Source: Muribaculaceae bacterium (GTDB lineage Bacteria; Bacillota; Clostridia; Lachnospirales; Lachnospiraceae). Taken from it: a stretch of 46,871 nt of DNA. A program made the position numbers and the translations under genes. This document shows, one piece after another, positions 24,294 to 33,420 of the stretch (positions are counted from its first letter, which is position 1; each line of letters opens with the position of its first letter). The notes below the pieces were generated by a model. That model saw nothing but the letters and a program-made list of their open reading frames with translations, searched no databases and had not been told where the DNA came from. The stretch covers positions 31,336 to 78,206 of the forward strand of contig JAMPHJ010000001.1 in assembly GCA_023663465.1 (NCBI GenBank). The letters run 5' to 3'.

Positions 24294-25787
24294 ATGCAGG
24301 CAAAAAATTATAAGTTCTGGTTTTGTACAGGCTCGCAGGATCTTTATGGGGACGAGTGTCTAAGGAAAGTAGCGGACCATGCCGCTAAAATTGTAGAGGG
24401 GTTGAACGCTTCCGGCAGACTGCCTTTTGAAGTTGTGTTAAAACCGACGCTGTTAGGACAGGCGTCTATCCGAAAAGCTTTTAATGATGCAAATAACGAC
24501 GAGGCGTGTGCGGGAGTCATCACCTGGATGCACACTTTTTCTCCGGCGAAAATGTGGATTCTCGGTCTGAAAGAGTTCAGGAAACCGCTTTGTCATTTAC
24601 ATACGCAGTTTAATGAAGAAATTCCCTATGACACCATCGATATGGATTTCATGAATGAAAATCAGTCGGCGCATGGGGACAGAGAGTATGGGCATATTGT
24701 AAGCCGTATGGGAATTGAGAGAAAAATCATCGTTGGACACTGGGCGTCTGAGCGTGTGCAGGAGCAAATCGGAAGCTGGATGAGGACGGCGTTGGGCGTG
24801 ATTGAGTCTTCCCATGTCAGGGTATGCCGTTTCGGTGACAATATGAATAACGTAGCGGTGACGGAAGGCGACAAAGTAGAAGCGCAGATTAAATTTGGCT
24901 GGGAAATTGACCATTATTGCGTAAACGACTTGGTAGAATATGTGGACGCCGTACCCCAGGGGGATGTAGACGCGCTGGTAGAAGAATACTACAGCAAATA
25001 TAAGATTATCGACGAAGGCAGGGATTTGGCGGAATTTAAAGAACATGTCGCAGTACAGGCAAGACAGGAAATCGGGATTGAGAAATTTTTAACAGACAAT
25101 GATTATCATGCAGTCGTAACCCATTTCGGTATGCTGGGCGGTTTGAAACAATTACCGGGTCTCTCGATTCAGCGGCTGATGGAAAAAGGATATGGTTTCG
25201 GCGCGGAAGGCGACTGGAAAGTTGCAGCGATGGTGCGTATCATGAAGCTGATGACTGCTGGGATGAAAGACGCGAAAGGCACGTCCATGATGGAAGATTA
25301 CACTTATAATCTGGTGCCGGGAAAAGAGGGTATCTTACAGGCGCATATGCTGGAAGTATGTCCTTCCGTGGCGGAGGGCGATATCGGCATTAAGGTATGT
25401 CCGCTTTCTATGGGAAACAGGGAAGACCCTGCAAGGCTCGTCTTTACCTCGAAAGCAGGTCCCGCGGTGGCTTGTTCTTTAGTAGATCTTGGAACGCGTT
25501 TTAGACTCTTAATCAACGCAGTAGAATGTAAAAAAGTAGAGAAACCGATGCCGAAGCTTCCGGTAGGCACCGCATTCTGGACGCCCCAGCCCAATCTGGA
25601 AATCGGCGCGACGGCGTGGATTCTTGCAGGCGGCGCGCACCATACGGCATTTTCCTATGATTTGACGGTAGAACAGATGGAAGACTGGGCGGCTGCGATG
25701 GGAATTGAAAGTGTCGTAATCGATAAGGATACGAATATCCGGGATTTCAAAAAAGAGCTGAGATGGAATGAAGCGGCGTTTCATTGA
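24294..25787 (+). CDS. araA: L-arabinose isomerase
   Basis: This 497-residue enzyme interconverts L-arabinose and L-ribulose in the cytoplasm. Length and motifs match AraA: WMHTFSPAKMWI near residue 85, the metal and substrate region VTHFGMLGG, GFGAEGDWKVAAM, the downstream HMLEVCPS, and the C-terminal GGAHHTAFSYDL. The ribosome binding site AGAGAGGA is 6-7 bases before ATG 24294. It begins the catabolic run araA-araB-araD-tkt-rpe. Its last codons and stop are repeated in a degenerate copy immediately downstream (25796-25841). Confidence 0.96.
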   Translation: MQAKNYKFWFCTGSQDLYGDECLRKVADHAAKIVEGLNASGRLPFEVVLKPTLLGQASIRKAFNDANNDEACAGVITWMHTFSPAKMWILGLKEFRKPLCHLHTQFNEEIPYDTIDMDFMNENQSAHGDREYGHIVSRMGIERKIIVGHWASERVQEQIGSWMRTALGVIESSHVRVCRFGDNMNNVAVTEGDKVEAQIKFGWEIDHYCVNDLVEYVDAVPQGDVDALVEEYYSKYKIIDEGRDLAEFKEHVAVQARQEIGIEKFLTDNDYHAVVTHFGMLGGLKQLPGLSIQRLMEKGYGFGAEGDWKVAAMVRIMKLMTAGMKDAKGTSMMEDYTYNLVPGKEGILQAHMLEVCPSVAEGDIGIKVCPLSMGNREDPARLVFTSKAGPAVACSLVDLGTRFRLLINAVECKKVEKPMPKLPVGTAFWTPQPNLEIGATAWILAGGAHHTAFSYDLTVEQMEDWAAAMGIESVVIDKDTNIRDFKKELRWNEAAFH

Positions 25788-25841
25788 GGAAGGATAAAAG
25801 AGCTGAGCTGGGATTGAAGCAGCGTTTCGTTAAGGAAGGAT
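25751..25841 (+). repeat. Imperfect tandem duplication of the 3' end of araA
   Basis: Copy 1 (25751-25795, 45 bases) holds the last codons and stop of araA plus 8 bases. Copy 2 (25796-25841, 46 bases) starts with the same AAAAGAGCTGAG and continues with matching GAAGC.GCGTTTC and AAGGAT segments. It differs at about six positions and carries one extra base, so its frame is broken. The duplication leaves araA intact and lengthens the spacer before araB. Confidence 0.85.
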
Positions 25842-25937
25842 AAAAAGAAGCGAGAAAAGGGATTCCAGATAAGCAGTAAGAAGAAATAGCGAAAATAAGT
25901 GGTTTAGGATTATTATAGAATAAAGGAGGATTGCAGG

Positions 25938-27545
25938 ATGGCATTCAGTGTAGAAGAGATAAAAGAGCAGATTGTACAGGGCAAAACAGTGCTGGGAATC
26001 GAATTTGGCTCGACGAGAATCAAGGCGATTCTGACGGCGCAGGATTATGCACCGGTAGCTTCCGGCGCCCACGATTGGGAAAATAGACTGGAAAACGGTA
26101 TCTGGACTTATAGTCTGGATGATATCTGGAATGGTTTTCAGGACTGCTACCGGAATCTGGCGGAAGATGTGAAAAAACAGTACGGCGTAGAGCTTGAGAA
26201 AATCGGCGCAATCGGATTCAGCGCCATGATGCACGGCTATATGGCATTTGATGAAAACGGGGAGTTATTGGCGCCGTTCCGCACATGGCGCAATACCACG
26301 ACCGGACAGGCTTCCAAAAAGCTGACAGAAGTTTTTCAATATAATATTCCGCTGAGATGGAGCATCTCGCATCTCTATCAGGCAATCTTAAACGGCGAGG
26401 AGCATGTTCCTTCCATCCGTTATTTTACAACGCTGGCAGGTTATGTGCATTGGAAACTGACGGGCGAGAAGACCCTTGGAGTCGGCGATGCTTCCGGGAT
26501 GTTCCCCATTGATACACAGACGGGCAATTTCAATGAAAAGATGATTGCCCAGTTTGATGAGCTTGTAGCGGATAAAAATTACCCGTGGAAACTGAAAGAT
26601 ATCCTGCCCAAAGTGCAGATGGCGGGCGAGGCAGCAGGAACGCTGAGCGCAGAAGGCGCGGCGCTTTTAGACCCTACAGGCAGATTGCAGGCGGGCATCC
26701 CGCTCTGTCCGCCCGAAGGCGACGCCGGAACCGGTATGGCGGCGACCAATTCCGTTGCCAAAAGGACCGGTAACGTTTCCGCTGGAACAAGCGTTTTCGC
26801 AATGATTGTGTTAGAGCAGGAATTGAAAAAAGTATACGAAGCTATCGACCTTGTTACCACGCCAGATGGAAGTCTGGTCGGAATGGTGCACTGCAATAAC
26901 TGTACTTCCGATTTAAATGCATGGGTCAATATTTTCCAAGAGTTTGCGGAAAGCATGGGCATGAAAGTGGATAGGAACGAGTTGTTTGGAACGTTGTATC
27001 GGAAAGCGTTAGAAGGCGACAGCGACTGCGGCGGACTGCTTGCATATAACTATTTTTCCGGGGAACCCGTTACAGGGTTTAACGAAGGACGTCCTCTTTT
27101 CGTGCGTACACCTTCCGATAATTTCAATCTTGCCAATTTCATGAGAGTGCATCTTTTTACCGCGCTTGGCGCATTGAAAGCGGGACTGGATATCCTGTTA
27201 AAAGAAGAAGGCGTGCGCGTGGATGAGATGTTTGGACACGGCGGTCTTTTCAAGACGAAAGGCGTAGGACAACGCATCATGGCGGCAGCAATCAATGCCT
27301 CTGTCAGCGTTATGGAGACGGCGGGCGAAGGCGGCGCATGGGGAATGGCGCTTTTGGCTTCCTACATGCTGCATAAAGAAGGCGGCGAAACGCTGGCGGA
27401 TTTCCTTTCTAAGAAAGTATTCGCAGGACAGGAAGGAAGCAAAGAAGAGCCGAGGAAAGAAGATGTAGAAGGTTTCGACAAATTCATGGAGCGGTATACG
27501 AAAGGGCTTGCGATTGAGAGAGCGGCAGTGGAATGCCTGGAATAG
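25938..27545 (+). CDS. araB: FGGY-family sugar kinase, probably L-ribulokinase
   Basis: This 535-residue protein belongs to the FGGY carbohydrate kinases. It has the N-terminal phosphate-binding strand [39 protein letters not shown], and a C-terminal ATP region with [20 protein letters not shown]. The sequence is of the xylulokinase-like AraB type common in Clostridia rather than the classical E. coli AraB. Its position between araA and araD argues for phosphorylation of L-ribulose. The ribosome binding site AAAGGAGG is 9 bases before ATG 25938. Confidence 0.85.
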   Translation: MAFSVEEIKEQIVQGKTVLGIEFGSTRIKAILTAQDYAPVASGAHDWENRLENGIWTYSLDDIWNGFQDCYRNLAEDVKKQYGVELEKIGAIGFSAMMHGYMAFDENGELLAPFRTWRNTTTGQASKKLTEVFQYNIPLRWSISHLYQAILNGEEHVPSIRYFTTLAGYVHWKLTGEKTLGVGDASGMFPIDTQTGNFNEKMIAQFDELVADKNYPWKLKDILPKVQMAGEAAGTLSAEGAALLDPTGRLQAGIPLCPPEGDAGTGMAATNSVAKRTGNVSAGTSVFAMIVLEQELKKVYEAIDLVTTPDGSLVGMVHCNNCTSDLNAWVNIFQEFAESMGMKVDRNELFGTLYRKALEGDSDCGGLLAYNYFSGEPVTGFNEGRPLFVRTPSDNFNLANFMRVHLFTALGALKAGLDILLKEEGVRVDEMFGHGGLFKTKGVGQRIMAAAINASVSVMETAGEGGAWGMALLASYMLHKEGGETLADFLSKKVFAGQEGSKEEPRKEDVEGFDKFMERYTKGLAIERAAVECLE

Positions 27546-27626
27546 TGTAAGAATAGATTTTTACACACAAATGTTGTAAGCTGAGAGATTTTAATAAATA
27601 TAGAAAATGAAAAGAGGTGCAAGAAG

Positions 27627-28325
27627 ATGCTGGAAGAGTTAAAGAAACGTGTTTATGAGGCGAATATGCTTTTGCCGAAATACAATCTGGTTACATTTAC
27701 ATGGGGAAATGTCAGTGAAATTGACGAAGAGTCCGGTATTTTTGCAATTAAGCCTTCCGGTGTGGACTATGATAAACTGACGCCGGAGGATATGGTGTTG
27801 ATGGATTTGAACGGCAACCGGGTGGAAGGACGTTACAATCCTTCTTCCGATACGCCGACGCATCTGGAATTGTATAAGGCGTACCCGGAAATCGGCGGTA
27901 TCGTACATACGCATTCTTCTTATGCTACAAGCTGGGCGCAGGCGGGCAGGGATATCCCCTGCTATGGCACCACGCACGCAGATTATATCTATGGGGAAGT
28001 CCCCTGTTTACGGTGCCTGACGGAAGAAGAAATCGAAGAGGCGTATGAGAAAAACACGGGACTTCTGATTGTCAATGAATTTAAACGGCTGGGAAAAGAT
28101 GTCATGGCAGTGCCGGCGGTTTTGTGTAAAAATCATGGACCCTTTGCATGGGGAAAAAATGCCAATGATGCAGTGCATAACGCGGTCGTGTTAGAAGAAG
28201 TCGCGAAGATGGCTTACCGGGCGGAAACGATTAATCCGAGAATCCAGCCCGCGCCGCAAGAGCTGCAGGATAAGCACTACTACAGGAAGCATGGCGCCAA
28301 CGCATATTACGGGCAGGGAAAATAA
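27627..28325 (+). CDS. araD: L-ribulose-5-phosphate 4-epimerase
   Basis: This 232-residue class II aldolase-like epimerase converts L-ribulose 5-phosphate to D-xylulose 5-phosphate. Motifs seen are GNVSEID and KPSGVDYDKL (phosphate site), SSDTPTHLELYKA, the zinc ligands in HTHSSYATSWAQ, and the later HGPFAWG. Length equals E. coli AraD. AAGAGGTG (27611-27618) precedes ATG 27627. An 81-base gap with no clear terminator separates it from araB. Confidence 0.95.
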   Translation: MLEELKKRVYEANMLLPKYNLVTFTWGNVSEIDEESGIFAIKPSGVDYDKLTPEDMVLMDLNGNRVEGRYNPSSDTPTHLELYKAYPEIGGIVHTHSSYATSWAQAGRDIPCYGTTHADYIYGEVPCLRCLTEEEIEEAYEKNTGLLIVNEFKRLGKDVMAVPAVLCKNHGPFAWGKNANDAVHNAVVLEEVAKMAYRAETINPRIQPAPQELQDKHYYRKHGANAYYGQGK

Positions 28326-28336
28326 TGCCGAAAATG

Positions 28337-28367
28337 TTGACCATAACATGAAGTTTTATGCTATAGT
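28337..28367 (+). promoter_or_regulatory. Possible promoter before the split transketolase genes
   Basis: TTGACC (28337-28342) and TATAGT (28362-28367) are 19 bases apart, longer than ideal, in the gap after araD. It could give the tkt-rpe genes some expression independent of arabinose. Confidence 0.3.
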
Positions 28368-28401
28368 ATAGTATGATGGATTCAATACAAGGAGGTTGGC
28401 A

Positions 28402-29238
28402 ATGAATAAGTTAGAGTTGCAAAAAACGGCGAACGAAGTTCGTAAAGGTATCGTCACTGCGGTGTACAGCGCCCAGTCCGGGCATCCGGGCGGTTCGCTT
28501 TCTGCAGCGGATATTTTTACTTATCTTTATTTTGAGGAAATGAATATCGACCCGAAGGAGCCTAAGAAAGAAGGCAGGGACCGTTTCGTACTGTCTAAAG
28601 GGCATACGGCGCCGGGGCTGTATTCCACGCTGGCAAACCGCGGCTATTTTCCGGTAGAGGATTTAAAGACCTTGCGGAAACTTGGTTCTAAGCTGCAGGG
28701 ACATCCCTGTATGCAGGAAACGCCGGGTGTTGATATGTCTTCGGGCTCTCTTGGACAGGGAATTTCAGCGGCAGTCGGCATGGCACTGGCAGGAAAAATG
28801 GATAAGAAAGATTACAGGGTCTATACCTTGCTTGGCGACGGCGAGATTCAGGAAGGACAGGTCTGGGAGGCGTCGATGTTTGCCGGACACAGGAAACTGG
28901 ACAATCTGGTAGTCATCGTAGATAACAACGGATTGCAGATTGACGGGAAAATAGACGACGTATGTTCTCCGTATCCGATTGATAAAAAGTTTGAAGCCTT
29001 TAATTTCCATGTGATTTCTATCGACGGACATGACTGGGAACAGATAGACGCGGCATTTAAAGAGGCAAGAGCTACGAAAGGAATGCCTACGGCAATTATT
29101 TGTAAGACCATCAAAGGCAAAGGCGTATCCTTCATGGAAAACAATGCGGGATGGCACGGGAAAGCGCCGAATGAGGAAGAATATAAAATCGCGATGGCAG
29201 ATTTGGAGAAAGTAGGTGAAACATTATGTCAGATGTAA
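28402..29238 (+). CDS. Transketolase, N-terminal (thiamine diphosphate) subunit
   Basis: This 278-residue protein corresponds to the N-terminal third of transketolase. It contains SGHPGGSLSAADI, LSKGHTAPGLYSTLA, SSGSLGQGISAAVGMALA and the ThDP motif GDGEIQEGQVWEA...DNNGLQIDG. Transketolase moves two-carbon units between pentose and triose/hexose phosphates. ATG 28402 sits 6 bases after GGAGG; TTG 28396 is too close to that site. It overlaps the next gene by 13 bases, so the two halves are made together. Splitting transketolase into two chains is common in Clostridia and archaea. Confidence 0.94.
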   Translation: MNKLELQKTANEVRKGIVTAVYSAQSGHPGGSLSAADIFTYLYFEEMNIDPKEPKKEGRDRFVLSKGHTAPGLYSTLANRGYFPVEDLKTLRKLGSKLQGHPCMQETPGVDMSSGSLGQGISAAVGMALAGKMDKKDYRVYTLLGDGEIQEGQVWEASMFAGHRKLDNLVVIVDNNGLQIDGKIDDVCSPYPIDKKFEAFNFHVISIDGHDWEQIDAAFKEARATKGMPTAIICKTIKGKGVSFMENNAGWHGKAPNEEEYKIAMADLEKVGETLCQM

Positions 29239-30191
29239 AGAAAATTGCAACGAGAGAAAGTTATGGAAATGCTCTGGCAGAATGCGGAGCGGATTTTCCC
29301 AATCTGGTCGTGCTGGACGCAGACCTTGCGGGAGCCACCAAAACAGGCACTTTCCAGAAAAAGTTTCCGGAGCGTCATATCGACTGCGGGATTGCGGAAT
29401 GTAATATGACAGGAATCGCAGCGGGGCTTGCGACCTGCGGGAAGATTCCGTTTATCAGCTCTTTCGCCATGTTCGCGGCGGGACGTAATTTTGAACAGGT
29501 GCGTAATTCCATCGGCTATCCGCATCTGAATGTGAAAATAGGCGCGACCCATGCGGGCATTACCGTCGGGGAAGACGGTGCGACCCATCAGTGTGATGAA
29601 GATGTGGCGCTGATGAGAACGATTCCGGGTATGACGGTCATCGTGCCTTCTGATGATATCGAGGCGAAAGCTGCGGTCAGGGCGGCGATAGAAAAAGAAG
29701 GTCCCGTTTATCTTAGATTCGGGCGTGCAGCGGTTCCGATCATCAACGATGGACTCGATTATCATTTTGAAATCGGCAAAGGCGTCTTATTAAAAGAAAG
29801 AGAAGAAGAGTTGCTAAAAGACGGCAAAGGTGTTACAATCGTTGCTAGTGGCATCACGGTATCTTCTGCATTAGAGGCAGCAGGCATGCTGGAAGCGGAC
29901 GGAATCTATGCAGAAGTTATTAATATTCATACGATAAAACCGTTGGACGAAGAGATGATTCTTGCGTCCGCAAAGAAAACGGGTAAAGTGGTCACGGCGG
30001 AAGAGCATAGCGTTATTGGCGGACTTGGAAGCGCCGTATGTGACTGCCTGTCTGCGAAACTGCCTACGCGGGTTTTAAAAATCGGCATTATGGATGAGTT
30101 TGGTCAGTCTGGCAAAGCGGGAGAACTGCTTACCCATTACGGTCTGGACGGCGCAGGTATCTATGCGAAAGTCAAGACGTTTATGAACTAA
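29226..30191 (+). CDS. Transketolase, C-terminal (pyrimidine-binding) subunit
   Basis: This 321-residue protein has the transketolase pyrimidine domain (residues 1-165, with catalytic Glu in CGIAECNMTGIAAGLA) and the C-terminal transketolase domain (about 190-320, with TAEEHSVIGGLGSAV). It completes the enzyme whose N-terminal half is encoded just upstream. Start ATG 29226 is within the end of the previous gene and uses GTAGGTGAA as ribosome binding site. The rpe gene follows after 13 bases. Together they carry xylulose 5-phosphate from arabinose into the pentose phosphate pathway. Confidence 0.94.
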   Translation: MSDVKKIATRESYGNALAECGADFPNLVVLDADLAGATKTGTFQKKFPERHIDCGIAECNMTGIAAGLATCGKIPFISSFAMFAAGRNFEQVRNSIGYPHLNVKIGATHAGITVGEDGATHQCDEDVALMRTIPGMTVIVPSDDIEAKAAVRAAIEKEGPVYLRFGRAAVPIINDGLDYHFEIGKGVLLKEREEELLKDGKGVTIVASGITVSSALEAAGMLEADGIYAEVINIHTIKPLDEEMILASAKKTGKVVTAEEHSVIGGLGSAVCDCLSAKLPTRVLKIGIMDEFGQSGKAGELLTHYGLDGAGIYAKVKTFMN

Positions 30192-30204
30192 GTAAGGAGT
30201 CTTT

Positions 30205-30861
30205 ATGAAAAATTTATTGTCTCCATCCATTCTGGCGGCAGATTTCGGGATTTTAGGCGAACAGATTAGGAAAGTGGATAAGGCGGGCGCGGATTATATA
30301 CATATCGACGTTATGGACGGTGTATTCGTACCATCAATTTCTTTTGGTATGCCCGTGATTTCAACAATTCGGTCTGTAACGAAGAAATTTTTCGATGTGC
30401 ATCTGATGATTGTGGAGCCGGAACGCTATCTTGAAGAATTTGCAAAATGCGGGGCGGATGGTATTACGTTTCATTTAGAAGCAACGAAAGATGCGGACGG
30501 AGTCATAGATAGAATCCACGCATTAGGCTGTCGGGCGGGTCTTTCCATTAAGCCGGAAACGCCGGTAGAAGCAGTCAGACCCTATCTAAAGAAATTGGAA
30601 ATGCTGCTAGTCATGACAGTGGAACCCGGATTCGGCGGACAACAATATATTCCCGAATCCACGCAGCGTATCAGGGATGTCCGTAAGATGGCGAAGGAAA
30701 TGGGACTTGATCTGGATATCCAGGTAGACGGCGGCATTGCGACAGAAAAACTGCCAATCGTTCTGGAGGCTGGCGCGAATGTCATCGTAGCGGGATCCGC
30801 AATTTTTCATGGGGATATAGAGGAAAATGTGAGACGGTATCTGGAAGCATTACATGGATGA
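30205..30861 (+). CDS. rpe: Ribulose-phosphate 3-epimerase
   Basis: This 218-residue TIM-barrel enzyme interconverts D-ribulose and D-xylulose 5-phosphate. Motifs are LSPSILAADF at the N-terminus, HIDVMDGVFVPSISFG, FDVHLMIVEPE, MTVEPGFGGQQY and the phosphate loop VDGGI...GSAIF. AAGGAG precedes ATG 30205. It ends the arabinose to pentose phosphate gene run; the next gene is unrelated. Confidence 0.95.
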   Translation: MKNLLSPSILAADFGILGEQIRKVDKAGADYIHIDVMDGVFVPSISFGMPVISTIRSVTKKFFDVHLMIVEPERYLEEFAKCGADGITFHLEATKDADGVIDRIHALGCRAGLSIKPETPVEAVRPYLKKLEMLLVMTVEPGFGGQQYIPESTQRIRDVRKMAKEMGLDLDIQVDGGIATEKLPIVLEAGANVIVAGSAIFHGDIEENVRRYLEALHG

Positions 30862-30976
30862 AATAATAAGGGATAGGACGCAGGCGGAGAAGTCTGCGTC
30901 CTCTTCCATCTTGAAGTACGTCTGGCTGCACACGTTTCAAGCGGCAATAGAACAGAAAACAACAGGAGCACACACA

Positions 30977-31849
30977 ATGAAAAAACTAGGACGTAACGAC
31001 CCTTGCTGGTGCCACAGCGGGCGTAAATACAAATCCTGCCATATGGCATTTGATGAAAAAATACAGGAATACGCACTGGCAGGACACATGGTTCCAGACC
31101 ACGATATCATCAAGACCAAAGAGCAGATAGAGGGCATTAGGGAAAGCAGTAAAATCAACATTGCGGTATTGGATTATGTGGCGGAGAATATTTGTATCGG
31201 TATGAGCACGGAGGAAATCGACCGCCTCGTGCATGAGAAAACCGTGCGGATGGGCGGAATCCCGGCGCCCCTTGGCTATGACGGATTCCCCAAAAGCGTG
31301 TGCACTTCCATAAACGCCCAGGTCTGTCACGGCATTCCTTCCAAAAAGGATATTTTAAAAAGCGGCGATATTGTCAACGTAGATGCATCTACGATTTACC
31401 GTGGATATTTTTCCGATTCTTCCAGAATGTTCCTGTTAGGCGATGTGGCGCCGGAAACGAAAAAGCTGGTGGAAACGGCGCACCAGTGCATCGAGATTGG
31501 GCTGGAACAAGTCAAGCCGTGGAATTTTCTGGGCGATATGGCACAGGCAATCAATGATTATGCCAAGGAAAACGGTTATTCCATCGTGCAGGAAATCGGC
31601 GGTCACGGCGTCGGACTGGAATTTCATGAAGAACCTTTTGTAAGCTATGTGACGACGAAAGGGACGGAAATGCTTATGGTCCCGGGTATGGTGTTTACGA
31701 TAGAGCCGATGGTCAATATGGGCAAACCGGATATCTATATCGACGATGAAAACGGCTGGACTGTTTATACAGAAGACGGACTTCCTTCTGCGCAGTGGGA
31801 AGTTACGGTTGCGGTTACTGAGGAAGGGCACGAAGTACTGACGTGGTAA
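30977..31849 (+). CDS. map: Type I methionine aminopeptidase with N-terminal SEC-C motif
   Basis: This 290-residue enzyme removes the initiator methionine from new proteins. An N-terminal SEC-C zinc motif, GRNDPCWCHSGRKYKSCH (residues 5-22), precedes the pita-bread peptidase domain. Metal ligands are seen in VNVDAST (Asp), YFSDSSRMF (Asp), GGHGVGLEFHEEP (His), FTIEPMV (Glu) and the final WEVTVAVTEEG (Glu). I chose ATG 30977, with AGGAG 9 bases upstream, over an earlier in-frame ATG that would overlap rpe. The SEC-C extension may help bind the ribosome or SecA-like partners. A terminator follows. Confidence 0.93.
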   Translation: MKKLGRNDPCWCHSGRKYKSCHMAFDEKIQEYALAGHMVPDHDIIKTKEQIEGIRESSKINIAVLDYVAENICIGMSTEEIDRLVHEKTVRMGGIPAPLGYDGFPKSVCTSINAQVCHGIPSKKDILKSGDIVNVDASTIYRGYFSDSSRMFLLGDVAPETKKLVETAHQCIEIGLEQVKPWNFLGDMAQAINDYAKENGYSIVQEIGGHGVGLEFHEEPFVSYVTTKGTEMLMVPGMVFTIEPMVNMGKPDIYIDDENGWTVYTEDGLPSAQWEVTVAVTEEGHEVLTW

Positions 31850-31896
31850 CTGCTTTCAAATTTTTTCCTATGGAAATAGAAAGGTTTTGACAACTG

Positions 31897-31947
31897 GAAA
31901 GCCAAGAAACATCGAATGCAGCGGTGTTTTTTAGCTTTCTTTTTTTA
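31897..31947 (+). terminator. Intrinsic terminator after map
   Basis: GAAAGC (31897-31902) pairs with GCTTTC (31934-31939), with an inner AAACA/TGTTT pairing, and a run of seven Ts follows. The rest of the 315-base gap (31850-32164) contains an imperfect palindrome, TGATTC-C-GCA-TTT-TGC-A-GAATCA (32050-32072), a repeated ATCTATCTA and a possible -10 box TATAAA (31983-31988). No gene is evident there. Confidence 0.7.
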
Positions 31948-32164
31948 AATGATTGTGAAAATTGCCGATATTGCATTTAGGATATAAATGTGATATCGTA
32001 ATTTCATCTTGTGGGAAGGATAGTATCTATCTACAAGCCATCTATCTAATGATTCCGCATTTTGCAGAATCATCCGGCGTTTCGCCATGATTCAAATGAT
32101 TTGTGATGTACGGCGTGTCCGTAAAAAAAGAAAATGCGCGGAGGAACGCGCGGAAAGGAGCATT

Positions 32165-33193
32165 ATGAAAGAATTTATGACAAAAGTGTCAGATTATATC
32201 AGCGAAAGGAGGAACGACCCGGAAAAAGGCGGAAACATGATGGTTTTTTATATGCTGGGCGTGGTAATTCTGGTAATCATTATCTTGTGTCTGCTTCTGC
32301 TCTGGCGGAGAAGCGCAAGCGAAAAAGGGCGGGAACTGTCAGTCGAAACCTATGAGGGCACAATGGAAACGGCGCTTTCCGGTCCTTCTGCCGAGGAAGT
32401 AAAGAAAATCGAAGAGGCAGAAGAAGCGCTTAGGCAGCAATATCTGACCGACATAGAATATTTAAATGAAAAAATTGAAGAACTACTGGCTTCCCTGACG
32501 GAAATCAGCAATACTTTGGAAGAAACGGTAATTACCCAGGAGGAAGCCGATACCGGACTGCAGGAGCAGATTAATGAAATCATGCGTAATTTAAAGGAAC
32601 TGCTTATGCAGTTACAAGACACGCAGAGCAGTCTATATGACTTGACTGATGTGGTCAACGTCCTAAGAGAACAGACACTGCAAATGATACAGGAAGGCTT
32701 TGCCGAAGTGGAGCAGCAGATGCAGCAAGTCAATGCCAGTATTTCAGATTTGTATAAGAAAATAGCGGCGTTAGAAACGAAAGATAAGGAGCTGCTATTA
32801 AAAATCAAGAAAATCGAGGGCAGCCTGAAGGCATCTATCGAACAGAATATGGAAGATATTCTGAATCGGTTTCTGGAAATGACAAAGCAGATAGAGCTGC
32901 TAGAGGCACAGATTGAAGACGCTCAGGCAAAGATTGAGAACGCCCAGGCACAAATCGGCGATGCCCAGACGCAGATAAAGGATATGGAAGAGCAGCTCGG
33001 AGATACCCGGACACAAGTGGGCGATACCCAGACGCAGATAAACGATATGCGAAACCAGATTGAACAGATGCAGCAACAAATCGAAAGCCTGTCAGCATGG
33101 GTGCAAAACAGAGAGGGACAGCTGTTGCACTATCGTTATGAGGAAGATACGAACACGCTGAAACTGCTGCCGGATGGAGAGGACGAACCGTAA
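32165..33193 (+). CDS. Membrane-anchored coiled-coil protein of unknown function
   Basis: This 342-residue protein has a short cytoplasmic N-terminus, one transmembrane helix (about 27-47, VFYMLGVVILVIIILCLLLL) flanked by RR, and then an almost continuous coiled coil (about 85-325). The later part has seven-residue units such as AQIEDAQ, AQIGDAQ and TQVGDTQ. ATG 32165 is preceded by AAAGGAG; an upstream in-frame start at 32087 adds 26 basic residues and has no such site. I do not recognise a family. The topology suggests a stalk or sensor outside the membrane. It precedes the repeat RNA but is separated from it by that RNA's own promoter. Confidence 0.8.
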   Translation: MKEFMTKVSDYISERRNDPEKGGNMMVFYMLGVVILVIIILCLLLLWRRSASEKGRELSVETYEGTMETALSGPSAEEVKKIEEAEEALRQQYLTDIEYLNEKIEELLASLTEISNTLEETVITQEEADTGLQEQINEIMRNLKELLMQLQDTQSSLYDLTDVVNVLREQTLQMIQEGFAEVEQQMQQVNASISDLYKKIAALETKDKELLLKIKKIEGSLKASIEQNMEDILNRFLEMTKQIELLEAQIEDAQAKIENAQAQIGDAQTQIKDMEEQLGDTRTQVGDTQTQINDMRNQIEQMQQQIESLSAWVQNREGQLLHYRYEEDTNTLKLLPDGEDEP

Positions 33194-33234
33194 CAAGTTA
33201 AAACATAATAGGTATGTAGGCATTTCCTGTTTTG

Positions 33235-33263
33235 TTGACATAAAAGTTGGTTTTGCATATAAT
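33235..33263 (+). promoter_or_regulatory. Perfect consensus sigma-70 promoter of the repeat RNA
   Basis: TTGACA (33235-33240) and TATAAT (33258-33263) are spaced by exactly 17 bases, the ideal arrangement. Transcription should start near 33270, just before the first hairpin GGAAAGC-GT-GCTTTCC (33276-33291). It is as good as the promoter of the SRP RNA in this window and suggests very strong expression of a short RNA. Confidence 0.8.
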
Positions 33264-33289
33264 AATATTTAAAAGGGAAAGCGTGCTTT

Positions 33290-33412
33290 CCTAGTGGGCT
33301 AACACTTAAATCTGATATACTTGTCAATCATATGATTGACCGTTGGCGGACAACACTAAAAACCGATAGCTTTACCAGCGTTTAAGTTGGTCGTTGGCAG
33401 ACAACACTAAAA
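33290..33412 (+). repeat. 51-nt-period direct repeats (2.5 units)
   Basis: Units begin at 33290, 33341 and 33392. Unit 1 and unit 2 match at 20 of the first 21 bases. Unit 0 is more diverged but keeps AACACT, the GATA of (C/T)GATA and CTT at matching offsets. They lie inside the predicted repeat RNA. Confidence 0.75.
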
Positions 33413-33420
33413 TTAGCCAC

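Noticed and set aside
25751..25841. Target-site duplication of an insertion sequence
   Set aside because: The repeats are adjacent with nothing between them and there is no transposase remnant.
33290..33412. CRISPR array from the CGTTGGC(G/A)GACAACACTAAAA repeats
   Set aside because: Only two close copies plus a diverged one, the intervals between them covary as hairpins rather than being unique spacers, there is a dedicated promoter and terminator, and no cas gene is in the window.
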